In this document: piece after piece, positions 1-10,084 of the stretch
Position numbering within the stretch: the stretch's first letter is position 1
Layout of the letters: each line of letters opens with the position of its first letter
Notes under the pieces: generated by a model
Told to the model about the DNA's origin: nothing
Database searches by the model: none
The model's input: only the letters and a program-made list of their open reading frames with translations
Assembly: GCF_018141545.1 (NCBI RefSeq)
Contig: NZ_CP064356.1
Coordinates: 1,364,001 to 1,428,000, forward strand
Source: Miltoncostaea oceani
Lineage (GTDB): Bacteria > Actinomycetota > Thermoleophilia > Miltoncostaeales > Miltoncostaeaceae
DNA: 64,000 bases
Direction: 5' to 3'
Program-made: the position numbers and the translations under genes

Positions 1-1093
1 AGGGCGGGAGACCCGTCGCGGCCGTGACGGCCGCGTTGACGAAGGTGCACCGCAGGTCGCGGTCGTAGCGGGCGACGATGTCCGGCGAGTTGTCCGAGAG
101 CGCGCGCAGGCTGCGGCGGCTCTCGCGCAGCTCCGTCGTCGCGCGGCCGACGGCGGACACCGCGAAGCGGTCGCGCCGCGCCACCGCCACGGCCAGCAGC
201 AGGGCGAGCAGCGTCAGTGCGACGCCGCCGGTGAGGATGGCGACCGGCTGGGTGAGGGACGTCGGCGGGCGTCCGGCGAGGATCGTCCACCTCCGGCCGG
301 CGACGCCGACGTCGACGCGCGCGCCGCCGGCGGCCGCCGGCGCGGGGGCCGACAGCACGTCGTCGCCGTCGCGGATCTCGATCGGCACGCCGGCGTCGGC
401 GGCGTCGATGATGCGGGCCGCGAGCACCTCGAGGGGGAACGACCCCACCACGAAGCCCCGCAGGGCCCGGAGCCGGGCGGCGGCGCCCGTCGGCGCGGAG
501 CCGCCGGCGTAGACCGGCTGGTAGATCAGGATGCCGCGGACGCCGCTGCCGAGGAGGGTCAACGGCGCGGTCGCGATTGCGGTGTCCTCCAGGGCGGCGC
601 GCCGCAGCGCCGCCCCCCGGGCCGGGTCCGCCGACGAATCGAGCCGGAGCGGCACCGCAGCGGGGAGCCGGGTCGTGACGTACGTGAGGGGGTAATGGAC
701 CCCGTCGGGGGCGACGCGGGTGCCGCCCGCGCCGTCGGGCACCGTGATCGGCACGCCCGCCTGCGCCTCGTAGGGGGCGCGTCCCGACGGCGTCACCTTC
801 GGCATCCAGGCCACCGCGGCCAGGCCACCCCGCCCGAGCACGCGGCGTGCGAAGGCCGCGAAGTCGCGTGAGGTGACCTCGTCGGACGCGTCGAACAGGC
901 CGGCGGCGTTCCCGAGCGACCCGGAGGCGTTGGTGACCCCGAGCCGGGTGACGTCGACGGCGCGGGCGGCGCCGGCCGCGGCCCGTTCGTCGGCCCGCTG
1001 TCGCTCGTGGCGCAGCGACGTCGCCGCGACCGCCAGCGTGCCGAGCAGCAGCAGGGCGACGAGCACGGTGGGGAGGATGCGGCGGTGGCTCAC
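1..1093 (-). CDS. CHASE-domain sensor with PAS domain, 3' end outside window
   Basis: The minus strand reads open from a GTG to the left edge, so the C-terminal output domain is missing. The N-terminus has a membrane segment (ILPTVLVALLLLGTLAVAA). About 190 extracellular residues follow that fit a CHASE sensing domain, including VAWMPKV and a later GILIYQPVYAGG, the usual 'Y-x-PVY' signature. A second membrane segment comes next (VALTLLALLLAVAVA), then the start of a PAS domain (LRALSDNSPDIVARYDRDL). Such proteins end in a diguanylate cyclase or histidine kinase; which one cannot be seen here. The GTG overlaps the stop of the upstream glycosylase gene (GTGA), suggesting co-transcription and coupling. 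Confidence 0.8.
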   Translation of the reverse strand, partial: MSHRRILPTVLVALLLLGTLAVAATSLRHERQRADERAAAGAARAVDVTRLGVTNASGSLGNAAGLFDASDEVTSRDFAAFARRVLGRGGLAAVAWMPKVTPSGRAPYEAQAGVPITVPDGAGGTRVAPDGVHYPLTYVTTRLPAAVPLRLDSSADPARGAALRRAALEDTAIATAPLTLLGSGVRGILIYQPVYAGGSAPTGAAARLRALRGFVVGSFPLEVLAARIIDAADAGVPIEIRDGDDVLSAPAPAAAGGARVDVGVAGRRWTILAGRPPTSLTQPVAILTGGVALTLLALLLAVAVARRDRFAVSAVGRATTELRESRRSLRALSDNSPDIVARYDRDLRCTFVNAAVTAATGLPP

Positions 1094-1824
1094 CCCGCGC
1101 GTATCGGCGCGACGGGTCCCCCAGGTGACCTCCGGGGCGGGGGCCCGGCGGGACCCGGCCCGCCGATCTCGCGGGCGCGCGCGAGGACGTCGTCGATCAT
1201 CGCCGGGGTGAGGCGCCCCGTGAACACGTTCTGCTGGCTCGGGTGGTACGAGCCGATCAGCGTCAGGTCCCCGATCCGCGCCTCCGCGCCGTGGCCGAAG
1301 CGCGGCCACGGGCGGGGTGGGTCGAGGGTCCGGAGCACCGCGTCCCAGCCGATCGCGCCGAGGGCCATCAGCACGCGCGCGCCGGGGCAGAGCGCCAGCT
1401 CGCGCAGCAGGAACGGCCGGCACCGCGCCCGCTCGTCGGGGGTCGGGCGGTTCGCGGGCGGCGCGCACCGCACCGCCGCCGTCACCCGGCAGCCCGTGAG
1501 CCGCAGGCCGTCGCCCGGGTGGACGGAGGCGGCCTGCGAGGCGAGGCCGGCGCGGTGGAGGGCCGCGAAGAGGAAGTCGCCGCTGCGGTCCCCGGTGAAG
1601 ACCCGGCCGGTGCGGTTCGCGCCGTGCGCGGCGGGGGCGAGGCCGACGACCACCAGCCAGGGGTCGGGGTCGCCGAAGCCCGGCACCGGCCGTGCCCAGT
1701 ACTCCTCGTCGATGAACGCGCGACGCCGCACCCGGCCGACCTCCTCGCGCCAGGCCACCAGGCGCGGGCACGCCCGGCAGGCGACGACCTCGGCGGCGAG
1801 GGCCGCGTGTCCGTCGGCGCTCAG
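1090..1824 (-). CDS. Uracil-DNA glycosylase, family 5 (UdgB-like)
   Basis: Predicted to remove uracil, and probably other deaminated bases, from DNA as the first step of base excision repair. The N-terminal ACRACPRLVAWREEVGR is the iron-sulfur cysteine region typical of families 4 and 5. GLAPAAHGANRTGR is the family 5 form of motif A, with Ala where other families have an acidic residue. GSYHPSQQN is the His-containing motif B. The reading frame has no ATG, GTG or TTG between the end of the preceding gene and the conserved N-terminus. A CTG that overlaps the preceding stop (CTGA) is the most natural start. An ATG 150 bases further upstream exists, but it would add an unrelated, arginine-rich stretch read antiparallel to nothing conserved. 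Confidence 0.85.
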   Translation of the reverse strand: MSADGHAALAAEVVACRACPRLVAWREEVGRVRRRAFIDEEYWARPVPGFGDPDPWLVVVGLAPAAHGANRTGRVFTGDRSGDFLFAALHRAGLASQAASVHPGDGLRLTGCRVTAAVRCAPPANRPTPDERARCRPFLLRELALCPGARVLMALGAIGWDAVLRTLDPPRPWPRFGHGAEARIGDLTLIGSYHPSQQNVFTGRLTPAMIDDVLARAREIGGPGPAGPPPRRSPGGPVAPIRAG

Positions 1825-2483
1825 CGCGGGGACCCGAGGTGGGCGCCGAGGAACGCGACCGTCTCGCGCAGCACCCGGGGGTCGTGCTGCAGCGAGCCGT
1901 GGCCCCCGCCGAGCGCGACGCGCAACCGCATCGGGTGGGGCGTCATCCCCGCGAGGGCCATCGACGAGCCCCACGGGACGCGGTCGTCGCCGGTCGCGTG
2001 CCAGTAGCCGCGGGCGACCCCGTCGTCGCGGGCCACCGCCGCCTCGAGCGGCAACGTGAGCGGCCAGTCCTCGCCGAGCGTCGCGGCGAGGCCCTCGGGC
2101 CGCGCCGGGCAGATCGCGACGACCGCCCGGACCCGGGCGTCCGCCGCCGCCGCCGCCAGCGCGAGCAGCCCGCCCATCGACGAGCCGCGCAGCCCGAGCG
2201 GGCCGTGCCCGCGGGACGCCAGCAGGTCGAGCCCGGAGACGACGTCGTCGAGGGCGCCCGCGTCGAGCGTCCCGTCGCTCTCGCCGTGGCCGCGGAGGTC
2301 GAGGGCGAGCGCGGCGATGCCGGCGGCGGCGAGGGCGGTGCCCATGTCGGCGTGGTTCTCCTTGCGGCTGCCGAGCCCCGGCACGACGACGACCCCCGGG
2401 GTCCCCGGGGCGGCGGGCCAGTGGAGGGCGGCGAGGGAGGGGCCGCCGGGGGCGCGCAGCGCGATGCGGTCGGGGACGCTCAG
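1821..2483 (-). CDS. Alpha/beta hydrolase (dienelactone hydrolase-like)
   Basis: About 220 residues with the alpha/beta hydrolase fold. VVVVPGLGSRKE is the oxyanion region, LALDLRGHGESDG the classical strand-loop, GLRGSSMGG the nucleophile elbow with Ser, and a late GGGHGSL supplies the catalytic His. The substrate cannot be told. The conserved first strand (RIALRAPGG) lies upstream of every ATG, GTG or TTG in the frame. A CTG start (CTG AGC) is therefore proposed; it sits seven bases after a -10-like TATCCT, which would make the mRNA leaderless. The gene is divergent from lysA and overlaps the glycosylase gene by four bases. Confidence 0.75.
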   Translation of the reverse strand: MSVPDRIALRAPGGPSLAALHWPAAPGTPGVVVVPGLGSRKENHADMGTALAAAGIAALALDLRGHGESDGTLDAGALDDVVSGLDLLASRGHGPLGLRGSSMGGLLALAAAAADARVRAVVAICPARPEGLAATLGEDWPLTLPLEAAVARDDGVARGYWHATGDDRVPWGSSMALAGMTPHPMRLRVALGGGHGSLQHDPRVLRETVAFLGAHLGSPR

Positions 2484-2525
2484 GCGGGGGAGGATACCGC
2501 TGATCTGGTACCGTCCCGCCCGCCG
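2484..2525. promoter_or_regulatory. Divergent promoter region between hydrolase and lysA
   Basis: Only 42 bases separate the two divergent genes. On the minus strand TATCCT (2491-2496) ends seven bases before the proposed CTG start of the hydrolase. On the plus strand TACCGT (2509-2514) ends eleven bases before the lysA ATG. Both look like actinobacterial -10 elements, and both predict leaders of zero to about five bases. There is no room for a lysine riboswitch or T-box. Confidence 0.5.
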
Positions 2526-3827
2526 ATGATGCCGCTCGATCAGGTTCTGCCTCCCTCGGCAGCGGTCACCCCCGAGGGCCACCTGTCGATCGGTGGTTGC
2601 GACATGGTGGCGCTCGCCGAGGAGCACGGGACCCCACTCGTCGTCTACGACGAAGGCGCCCTGCGCGCGACCGCCCGTGCCTACCGGGCGGCGTTCGACG
2701 CGCTCGCGCCCGACGTCGAGATCATCTACGCCAGCAAGGCCTACTTCGGCCAGGCGATGCTGCGCCTCGCCCGCGAGGAGGGCCTCGCCGTGGACGTCGC
2801 CTCCGGGGGCGAGCTGTTCTCGGCGCTGCGCGCGGGCTTCGACCCGGCGCGCATCTACATGCACGGCAACAACAAGGACGCCCGCGAGATCGGCGAGGCC
2901 CTCGACGCCGGCGTCGGCACGCTCATCATCGACAACCTCGACGAGGTCGAGCGGGTCGACCGCCTCGCCCGCGAGCGCGGGGTGCGGCAGCGGGTGCTGG
3001 TGCGGGTGACGCCGGGCGTCAAGCCGTCGACCCACTCGTTCATCTCCACCGGCCAGCTCGACTCGAAGTTCGGGTTCTCGATCGAGGGCGGATCGGCGCG
3101 CGAGGCGGTCGACGCCATCCGGGCGGCGGGTGGCCTGCGGATGACCGGGCTCCACTGCCACATCGGCTCCCAGCTCTTCGACTTCTCGGCGTTCGGCGCC
3201 GCCGCCGCGATCGTCGCCGACTTCGCCGCGTCGCTCGGCGGGGACGACATCGAGGTGATGGACATGGGCGGCGGCCTCGGCATCGCCTACACCCGCGACG
3301 ACCGTCCCGGCGCCATCGAGGACTACGCCGAGACCGTCGTGGAGGCGGTGCGCGGCGAGTGGGGGAGGGTCGGCCTGCCGATGCCCCGCGTCATGGTCGA
3401 GCCGGGCCGCAGCATCGTGGGCCGCGCGGGCGTCACGCTCTACCGGGTCGGCGGCACCAAGGTCGTCCCCGGCGTCCGGACCTACGCGTCCGTCGACGGC
3501 GGCATGAGCGACCTGCTGCGCCCCATGCTCTACGGCGCCGTCTACGAGCCGATCCTCGCGAACCGGGCCGAGGCGGAGCCGACCGGCACCGTCCGCCTGG
3601 TGGGCAAGCACTGCGAGAGCGGCGACGTCCTCGTGGGCGAGGCGTCCCTGCCGCCCGTCGGGCCGGGCGACCTCGTCTGCCTCCCCGCCACCGGCGCCTA
3701 CGGCGTCTCGATGGCCTCGAACTACAACGGCGTCACCCGTCCGGCGGTGGTGTTCGTCGACGAGGGGCGCTCCCGCCTCGTCACCCGCCGCGAGACGTAC
3801 GACGACCTCGTCGCGCGGGACGTGTGA
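2526..3827 (+). CDS. lysA: Diaminopimelate decarboxylase
   Basis: Converts meso-diaminopimelate to L-lysine, a PLP enzyme of the alanine-racemase-like fold type III. About 433 residues, normal for the family. YASKAYF carries the PLP lysine (Lys71). [16 protein letters not shown] and the phosphate-binding [10 protein letters not shown] follow in the usual order, and KHCESGDVL gives the catalytic Cys of the second active-site half. The start is the first of two adjacent ATGs just after a -10-like TACCGT. It heads an operon with hom, thrC, thrB and a folP-like gene, all overlapping by 4-8 bases. The operon therefore groups aspartate-family amino acid synthesis. Confidence 0.95.
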   Translation: MMPLDQVLPPSAAVTPEGHLSIGGCDMVALAEEHGTPLVVYDEGALRATARAYRAAFDALAPDVEIIYASKAYFGQAMLRLAREEGLAVDVASGGELFSALRAGFDPARIYMHGNNKDAREIGEALDAGVGTLIIDNLDEVERVDRLARERGVRQRVLVRVTPGVKPSTHSFISTGQLDSKFGFSIEGGSAREAVDAIRAAGGLRMTGLHCHIGSQLFDFSAFGAAAAIVADFAASLGGDDIEVMDMGGGLGIAYTRDDRPGAIEDYAETVVEAVRGEWGRVGLPMPRVMVEPGRSIVGRAGVTLYRVGGTKVVPGVRTYASVDGGMSDLLRPMLYGAVYEPILANRAEAEPTGTVRLVGKHCESGDVLVGEASLPPVGPGDLVCLPATGAYGVSMASNYNGVTRPAVVFVDEGRSRLVTRRETYDDLVARDV

Positions 3828-5133
3828 GCGCCGCCGCCGCCAGGGGGGACGGACCGGTGCGCGTGGGGCTGCTCGGCTGCGGGACCGTCGGCCAGGCCGT
3901 CGTGCGCCTGCTGAACGACGGGGTCGGCACCATCGAGCGCGCCTCCGGGCACCGGCTCGAGGTCGGCCCGGTGCTGGTCCGCGACCCCGCCCGGGAGCGC
4001 CCCGGCGTCGACCCGGCCCTCATCACGACCGACGCCGCGGACGTCCTCGACGACCCGACGGTCGCGATCGTCATCGAGGTCATGGGCGGCATCGACCCGA
4101 CCCGCGACTACCTGCTCCGGGCGCTCGCGGCCGGCAAGTCGGTGGTGACGGCGAACAAGCAGCTCCTGTCGCGCCACGGCCCCGAGCTGCTCGAGGCCGC
4201 CCAGCAGGGCGGGGCCGAGCTGCGCTTCGAGGCGTCGGCGTGCGCGGCGATCCCCGTCATCAAGGTGCTGCGCGAGTCGCTGCTCGCCGCGGAGATCACC
4301 GCGATCACCGGCATCGTCAACGGCACGACGAACTACATCCTCACCGAGATGGCACGGCGCGGGCTGGCCTACTCCGACGCCCTGGCGCGGGCGCAGGAGC
4401 TCGGGTACGCCGAGGCCGACCCCACCGAGGACGTCGGCGGCGGCGACGCGGCGGCGAAGATGGCGATCCTCTCGTCGATCGCGTTCCACACCCGCGTCCA
4501 CCTCGACGACGTGCCCCACGAGGGCATCGACCGGCTCGAGGCGCGCGACCTGGACCTGGCGGTCCGGCTCGGCTTCGTGGTGAAGCTCCTCGGCGTCGCC
4601 CGCCTGCAGGACGGCGCGGTCAGCGTGCGGGTCTACCCGGCCCTCGTCCCGGTGGGGCACCGCCTCGCGGCCATCGGCGGCCCCGACAACGCGGTGCTGC
4701 TGGAGTCGCGCTCGACCCGCGAGATCATGCTCGTCGGGCCCGGCGCCGGTGGCGACGAGACGGCGTCCGCCGTGGTCGCCGACGTCCTCTCGATCCTCGG
4801 CACCCACCACGGGTCCTTCCTGCACAACGCCCTCGCCGATGCGGGCCGGCCGATCGCCGCGCCCGGCGGCGTGCGGTCCGCGTTCTACGTGCGGATGTCC
4901 GTCGCCGACCGGCCCGGCGTGCTGGCCCGGATCGCGTCGATCTTCGCCGAGGAGGACCTCTCGATCCGCACCGTGGTGCAGAGCGGCTCCGGCGACGAGG
5001 CGACCCTGGTGCTGGTGCTGCACTCCGGCACGGAGCAGCGCATGGCCGACGCCCTCGACGCGGTCCGCGCCCTCGACGACGTCCGCGGCGAGCCGGTCAT
5101 GCTGCGGGTGCTCGGCACCGGGGAGGGCGGCGG

Positions 5134-5137
<4 letters not shown>
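3824..5137 (+). CDS. hom: Homoserine dehydrogenase
   Basis: Reduces aspartate semialdehyde to homoserine with NAD(P)H. The protein has 437 residues. [11 protein letters not shown] is the dinucleotide-binding loop, VTANKQLL the conserved mid-domain motif, and [13 protein letters not shown] plus [19 protein letters not shown] the substrate and catalytic region. A C-terminal ACT domain (about residues 355-430, from [19 protein letters not shown]) suggests feedback inhibition by threonine. The loop usually reading EAS-V-GGGIP is EASACAAIP here, a mild variant. The start is a GTG overlapping the lysA stop (GTGTGA). Confidence 0.95.
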
Positions 5138-6172
<1,035 letters not shown>

Positions 6173-6180
<8 letters not shown>

Positions 6181-7111
6181 GCGCGCGCCCGAGGCGCTGA
6201 CCGTCACCGCGCCGGCGACGTCGGCGAACCTCGGTCCCGGCTTCGACTGCCTCGCCGTCGCGCTCGACCTGGGCAACGCCGTCGTCATCACCCGCCGCTC
6301 CGGCCCCCTCGAGGTGGCCGTGACGGGGGAGGGCGCCGGCGAGGTCCCCGAGGACGCCTCGAACCTCGTGTGCCGCGCCCTCGCGGCCGGCCTCGGGTCG
6401 CTCGACGGCCTGCGCGTGGAGTGCCGCAACCGCATCCCCCTCGGGCGGGGGCTCGGCTCGTCGGCCGCGGCCGTCTGCTCCGGCCTCGTCGCCGCGAACG
6501 CGCTCGGCGGCCTGCGGTGGACCCCCGACGACCTGCTGGCGCGCGCCGCCGAGATCGAGGGCCACGCCGACAACGCCGCCGCCTGCCTCAGCGGCGGGCT
6601 GGTCGCCGTCGCGCCCGGCCCCGTCGCGCGGCCCATCCCGGTCCCCGAGGGCCTGACGTTCCTGGCGGTCGTGCCGGAGGGCCACGTCTCGACCGAGGCC
6701 GCCCGCCGCGCCCTGCCCGCCACGGTCCCCCTCGCCGACGTCACGGCCACGCTGGCGAACGCCATCGGCCTGACGCTCGCGCTCTGCGAGGGCCGCATCG
6801 ACGACCTGCCGCCCCTCCTCGCCGACCGGGTCCACGAGCCGCACCGCGGCGCGATGATCCCCGGCCTCGCCGCCGTGCGCGGGGTGGTCGATGGCGAGGG
6901 CTGCCTGGGGGCCACCATCTCCGGGTCGGGCCCGTCGATGCTGCTGTGGGTGCGCCCCGACGCCGCGGAGCGCGTCGGCGCGGCCGTCACGAAGGCGCTG
7001 CACCTGCTGGGCGTCGCGGCGCTCGTGCGCCCCTCCCGGGTCGGCGCCGCGGGGGTGCGGGCCCGCTGGACCGGTGGCGCCGACCTGCGCCTCGCGCGCG
7101 CGGTGGGGTGA
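6173..7111 (+). CDS. thrB: Homoserine kinase
   Basis: GHMP-family kinase phosphorylating homoserine with ATP to feed threonine synthase. 312 residues, the usual length. [17 protein letters not shown] is the N-terminal GHMP motif, [14 protein letters not shown] the nucleotide-binding glycine-serine loop, and [15 protein letters not shown] the C-terminal motif. A GTG start lies inside the end of thrC, and the stop overlaps the next gene. Gene order hom-thrC-thrB is the common actinobacterial arrangement. Confidence 0.95.
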
Positions 7112-7977
7112 CGCAGGCCCCCTCCGACTGGGAGCACGCCGGCGGGGTCATCGACTGCTCGCGCGGGCGCCTCGTGGGGATCGTCAACGCGAACCCCGAC
7201 TCCTTCTCGGACGGCGGGGTCAGCGCGGGGACGGAGAGGGCCGTCGCGCACGGCCGCGAGCTGGCGCGCCTCGGCGCCGACGTCGTCGAGGTCGGCGGGG
7301 AGTCGCTGCGGTTCTCCGACCACACCCCCGTCGATGTCGAGATCGCCCGGGTCGTCCCCGTCATCACCGCGCTGGCGGCCGAGCTGTCGGTGCCGGTCGC
7401 GATCGATACCTTCAAGCCCGCCGTGGCGGCGGCGGCGATCGCCGCCGGCGCCGCGATCCTCAACGACCCGACGGGGCTGCGCGAGCCGGGGATGGCCGCG
7501 GTGGCGGCGGAGGGCGGGGTCGGCGTGGTGCTCACGCACTTCTTCGGTCCCCCCAAGGTGCGGCCGGCGAGCTTCCCCGACGTCGACGTCCCGTCCGCCG
7601 TGCGCGCGTGGGCGCGCGCCCGGATGGAGGCCGCCGCCGGGGCCGGGATCCCCGCGTCGCGCATCGTCATCGACCCCGGCGTCGGCCTCGGCAAGTCACC
7701 CGCCCAGGACCTGCAGCTGCTGCACCGCATCGACGAGGTCGTCGCGCTCGGCCGCCCGGTCCTCGTCCCGATCTCCAACAAGAAGGTGCTCGGCGCGCTG
7801 ACGGGCCGCGCGGCGCCGGACCGCCTGGCGGGCACCGCGGCGGGCCTCGTGTGGTGCCGGACGCGTGGCGCGACCGTCTTCCGGGTACACGACGTCGGGT
7901 TCATGCGGGACGCGATCCGCGTCGCCGACGCCCTCGTCACCGGCGAGGCGGAGCACTGGTTCGACGTGCTGAAGTGA
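7108..7977 (+). CDS. folP: Dihydropteroate synthase-like protein, divergent
   Basis: A 289-residue TIM-barrel protein of the pterin-binding family. The first loop reads IVNANPDSFSDGG (family: NVTPDSFSDGG), followed by GGESLRF (family: GGESTRPG), IDTFKP, NDPTG (family: NDVSG), IDPGVGLGKS (family: IDPGIGFGK) and PISNKK (family: GxSRK). The barrel and several pterin contacts are therefore present, but the sulfonamide/pABA loops deviate. It may be a true FolP or a paralogue with another role, as with mycobacterial FolP2. It is the last gene of the lysine-threonine operon and no other folate genes are near, so context does not decide. Confidence 0.7.
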   Translation: MTQAPSDWEHAGGVIDCSRGRLVGIVNANPDSFSDGGVSAGTERAVAHGRELARLGADVVEVGGESLRFSDHTPVDVEIARVVPVITALAAELSVPVAIDTFKPAVAAAAIAAGAAILNDPTGLREPGMAAVAAEGGVGVVLTHFFGPPKVRPASFPDVDVPSAVRAWARARMEAAAGAGIPASRIVIDPGVGLGKSPAQDLQLLHRIDEVVALGRPVLVPISNKKVLGALTGRAAPDRLAGTAAGLVWCRTRGATVFRVHDVGFMRDAIRVADALVTGEAEHWFDVLK

Positions 7978-8040
7978 ACCCCCCGCCGGTGCTAGCGTGA
8001 ATCGCGTGACCACCGTCCGACCCGAGGGAAGAGGCACGGC

Positions 8041-8697
8041 ATGAAGCTCTTCGTGGACACGGCCGACCTGGCCGAGATCGAGACCATCGCGGGGTGGGGC
8101 GTGCTGGCCGGCGTGACCACCAACCCGAGCCTGCTGGCGAAGGTCGAGGGCGACGCCGACGACATCTACCGGCGGGTCTGCGAGCTCGTCGACGGGCCGG
8201 TCTCGGCCGAGGTCGTCGCCGAGACCCGCGCGGACATGGTCGAGGAGGGCCGCCGCCTCGCGGCGATCCACGACAACATCGTGGTGAAGCTGCCGATGTC
8301 GGCCGAGGGTCTCGCCGCGACGTCCATCCTCGCGACGGACGACATCCGCGTGAACATGACCCTGTGCTTCACGGCGCCGCAGGCGCTGCTGGCGTCGGCG
8401 TCGGGCGCGGCGTTCGTGTCGCCGTTCATCGGGCGCTTCGACGACATCGGCCAGAACGGCGTCGAGTGCCTCCGCGACATCGTCGAGGCGATGGAGACCT
8501 CGATCTACGACACCGAGGTGCTGGCCGCGTCCATCCGGACGCCGGTGCACGTGACGGAGGCCGCCCGCATGGGCGCCGACATCGCCACGATCCCGCCGAA
8601 GGTCTTCTACCAGATGCTGCAGCACCCCCTGACCGACGCCGGGACCGCCACCTTCACCCAGGACTTCGAGACGCGGCGGGCCAAGGCCAAGGCGTAG
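8041..8697 (+). CDS. tal: Transaldolase, small TalC/FSA-type
   Basis: A 218-residue class I aldolase-type barrel of the short transaldolase/fructose-6-phosphate aldolase family. The N-terminal MKLFVDTADLAEIE and GVTTNPSLLAK are diagnostic, and VVKLPM carries the Schiff-base lysine. VSPFIGRFDDIGQNG is the phosphate-binding region. It probably transfers dihydroxyacetone units in the non-oxidative pentose phosphate pathway. Unlike many neighbours it has a normal leader: TAGCGT at 7993-7998 fits a -10, and a GGGAAGAGG ribosome site precedes the ATG. Confidence 0.9.
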   Translation: MKLFVDTADLAEIETIAGWGVLAGVTTNPSLLAKVEGDADDIYRRVCELVDGPVSAEVVAETRADMVEEGRRLAAIHDNIVVKLPMSAEGLAATSILATDDIRVNMTLCFTAPQALLASASGAAFVSPFIGRFDDIGQNGVECLRDIVEAMETSIYDTEVLAASIRTPVHVTEAARMGADIATIPPKVFYQMLQHPLTDAGTATFTQDFETRRAKAKA

Positions 8698-8732
8698 GAC
8701 CGGAGATCCGCCACGCGGCGGAGGAGAGAGAC

Positions 8733-9044
8733 ATGAGCGACGACGACACCGACTTCCCGTTCCCCTTCGCGTTCGGCGAGGGGGCGGGCGAGGAGTTCAA
8801 GGAGCGCCTGAAGGAGCTGATGCGCGCACAGCGCGAGGCGTTCGAGGAGATGCAGGCCGAGAGCGGCGGGCAGGCGGCGGTCATCGACCGCTGGCAGATC
8901 ATCCAGCAGGCCGTCGTCCTCGCCTCCGCGGCGATGGCGACCCTGCAGCCCCAGCCCGGCCCCGACGAGGCGGCCGACGCGATGGGCCTCCTTTTCGCCC
9001 GGTCGATGACCGCGCTGCAGGGGGCGCTGCACCCCTCCGACTGA
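8733..9044 (+). CDS. Small acidic hypothetical protein
   Basis: 103 residues, no family recognised. The N-terminus is acidic and Phe-rich (MSDDDTDFPFPFAFGEG), followed by a charged helix (EEFKERLKELMRAQREAFEEM) and a predicted helix-rich Ala/Met C-terminus. A strong GAGGAGAGAG ribosome site supports the ATG start. It follows the transaldolase gene by 35 bases on the same strand and could be co-transcribed with it. No signal peptide or membrane segment is seen. Confidence 0.6.
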   Translation: MSDDDTDFPFPFAFGEGAGEEFKERLKELMRAQREAFEEMQAESGGQAAVIDRWQIIQQAVVLASAAMATLQPQPGPDEAADAMGLLFARSMTALQGALHPSD

Positions 9045-9066
9045 CCCGGAGGGGGACGGGCCGCCG

Positions 9067-9435
9067 CTAGTGCGGGTGGACCCCGTTCACCGGGCCGAGG
9101 TGCAGCTCGACACGTGCGTCGCGGAGGCTGCCCGCGGTCCGCTCGGCGAAGTCCCCGAGCCGGGCGACCTCGGCGCCGAGCGCCGAGACCTCGTTCGTCA
9201 GCACCGCGATCTGGTCGTGCGTCGACCGCCAGCTCGAGCCGATCAGGTCGACGAGGCGCTCCATGTCCTCGACGAGCAGCGTCCGCTCGCGTGCAGCGTC
9301 CTCGGCGATCGTGCGGCGCACCTCGTCGAGGTCGCGGGCCCGTTCACGTGCGCGCGCCCTGATCGCGTCGAGGTCGGCCTCCAGGCGGCGGACGGCCTGC
9401 AGCACCTCCTGCGGGCTCTGGGCGCCGGGCTCCAT
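9067..9435 (-). CDS. Coiled-coil hypothetical protein
   Basis: 122 residues, almost entirely helical with heptad spacing of Leu/Val/Ile and many Arg, Glu and Asp (about residues 8-100), so a coiled coil is likely. The N-terminus is MEPGAQSPQEVLQAVRRL. Its start overlaps the stop of the gene upstream (ATGA), so the two should be made together. No family or function is recognised; the pattern resembles small structural or partner proteins, not an enzyme. Confidence 0.6.
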   Translation of the reverse strand: MEPGAQSPQEVLQAVRRLEADLDAIRARARERARDLDEVRRTIAEDAARERTLLVEDMERLVDLIGSSWRSTHDQIAVLTNEVSALGAEVARLGDFAERTAGSLRDARVELHLGPVNGVHPH

Positions 9436-9902
9436 CAGGCGGTCTCGGTGTAGGCCACGACGCGCCAGTCCGGCGGGCGGGGCTCGTCGACGGTCCGCTC
9501 CCCGGTGGCGCGGCTCCGGAAGACGAACCCGAGGGTGTCGTCGAACTCGGGCACGAGGATCCCGTCGCGCACCTGCTGGTCCACCCAGGCGCCGCGGAAG
9601 ACGAGCCGCCGCAACCAGTGGACGAGGTCGGCGCCCCCGCCGAGCAGCGTGGCCTGGTGGCGATCGAGGTGGGCGGCGAAGGGGCTGCGGGGCGTGGTCA
9701 CCACGCCGTGGGCCGTCAGCGCCACGAGGTCCTCCAGGACCGGGGGCGTCAGCGCGTCCCGCGTCAGCAGGCCGAGGCGGACCGCCGCGGCGCCCACCCG
9801 CGAGTGGAAGTCCTCCGCGTTGAAGCGGAAGCGCACGCCCTCGACCTCGATCGAGAAGTCGTGCCCGCTGGAGTAGCTGGGGGAGAGGGGTCCGTGGCCC
9901 AT
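9435..9902 (-). CDS. Hypothetical protein, 155 residues
   Basis: No family recognised. It begins MGHGPLSPSYSSGHDF and continues with a beta-like segment (FSIEVEGVRFRFNAEDF). A predicted helical region and a C-terminal beta-rich tail follow. No membrane segment is seen. A -10-like TACCCT (9910-9915) ends seven bases before the ATG, so a leaderless mRNA is likely. It is the first gene of a two-gene unit with the coiled-coil gene and is divergent from the DUF192 gene. Confidence 0.6.
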   Translation of the reverse strand: MGHGPLSPSYSSGHDFSIEVEGVRFRFNAEDFHSRVGAAAVRLGLLTRDALTPPVLEDLVALTAHGVVTTPRSPFAAHLDRHQATLLGGGADLVHWLRRLVFRGAWVDQQVRDGILVPEFDDTLGFVFRSRATGERTVDEPRPPDWRVVAYTETA

Positions 9903-10084
9903 CGACGCCAGGGTAGCAACGCCCCTCGGACGGCTCCCCGGCCGCCCTGACAGGTGTCGGGAGGCGCCGCCGGGCCGGCGGGATCGTCCCACGGGGCGCC
10001 GCGTCCGTCACAACCGGATGCCGGTCGTGTGCCGGTTCCCGTGCACGTCGCCGCGCGGCGCGCGCCGGGTGCCAGCATCGCCCC

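Noticed and set aside
1007-2059. Plus-strand open frame over the glycosylase and hydrolase genes
   Set aside because: No motif or ribosome site; both minus-strand genes show full family signatures.
2484-2525. Lysine riboswitch or T-box before lysA
   Set aside because: The gap is 42 bases with a -10 inside it; no room for a structured leader.
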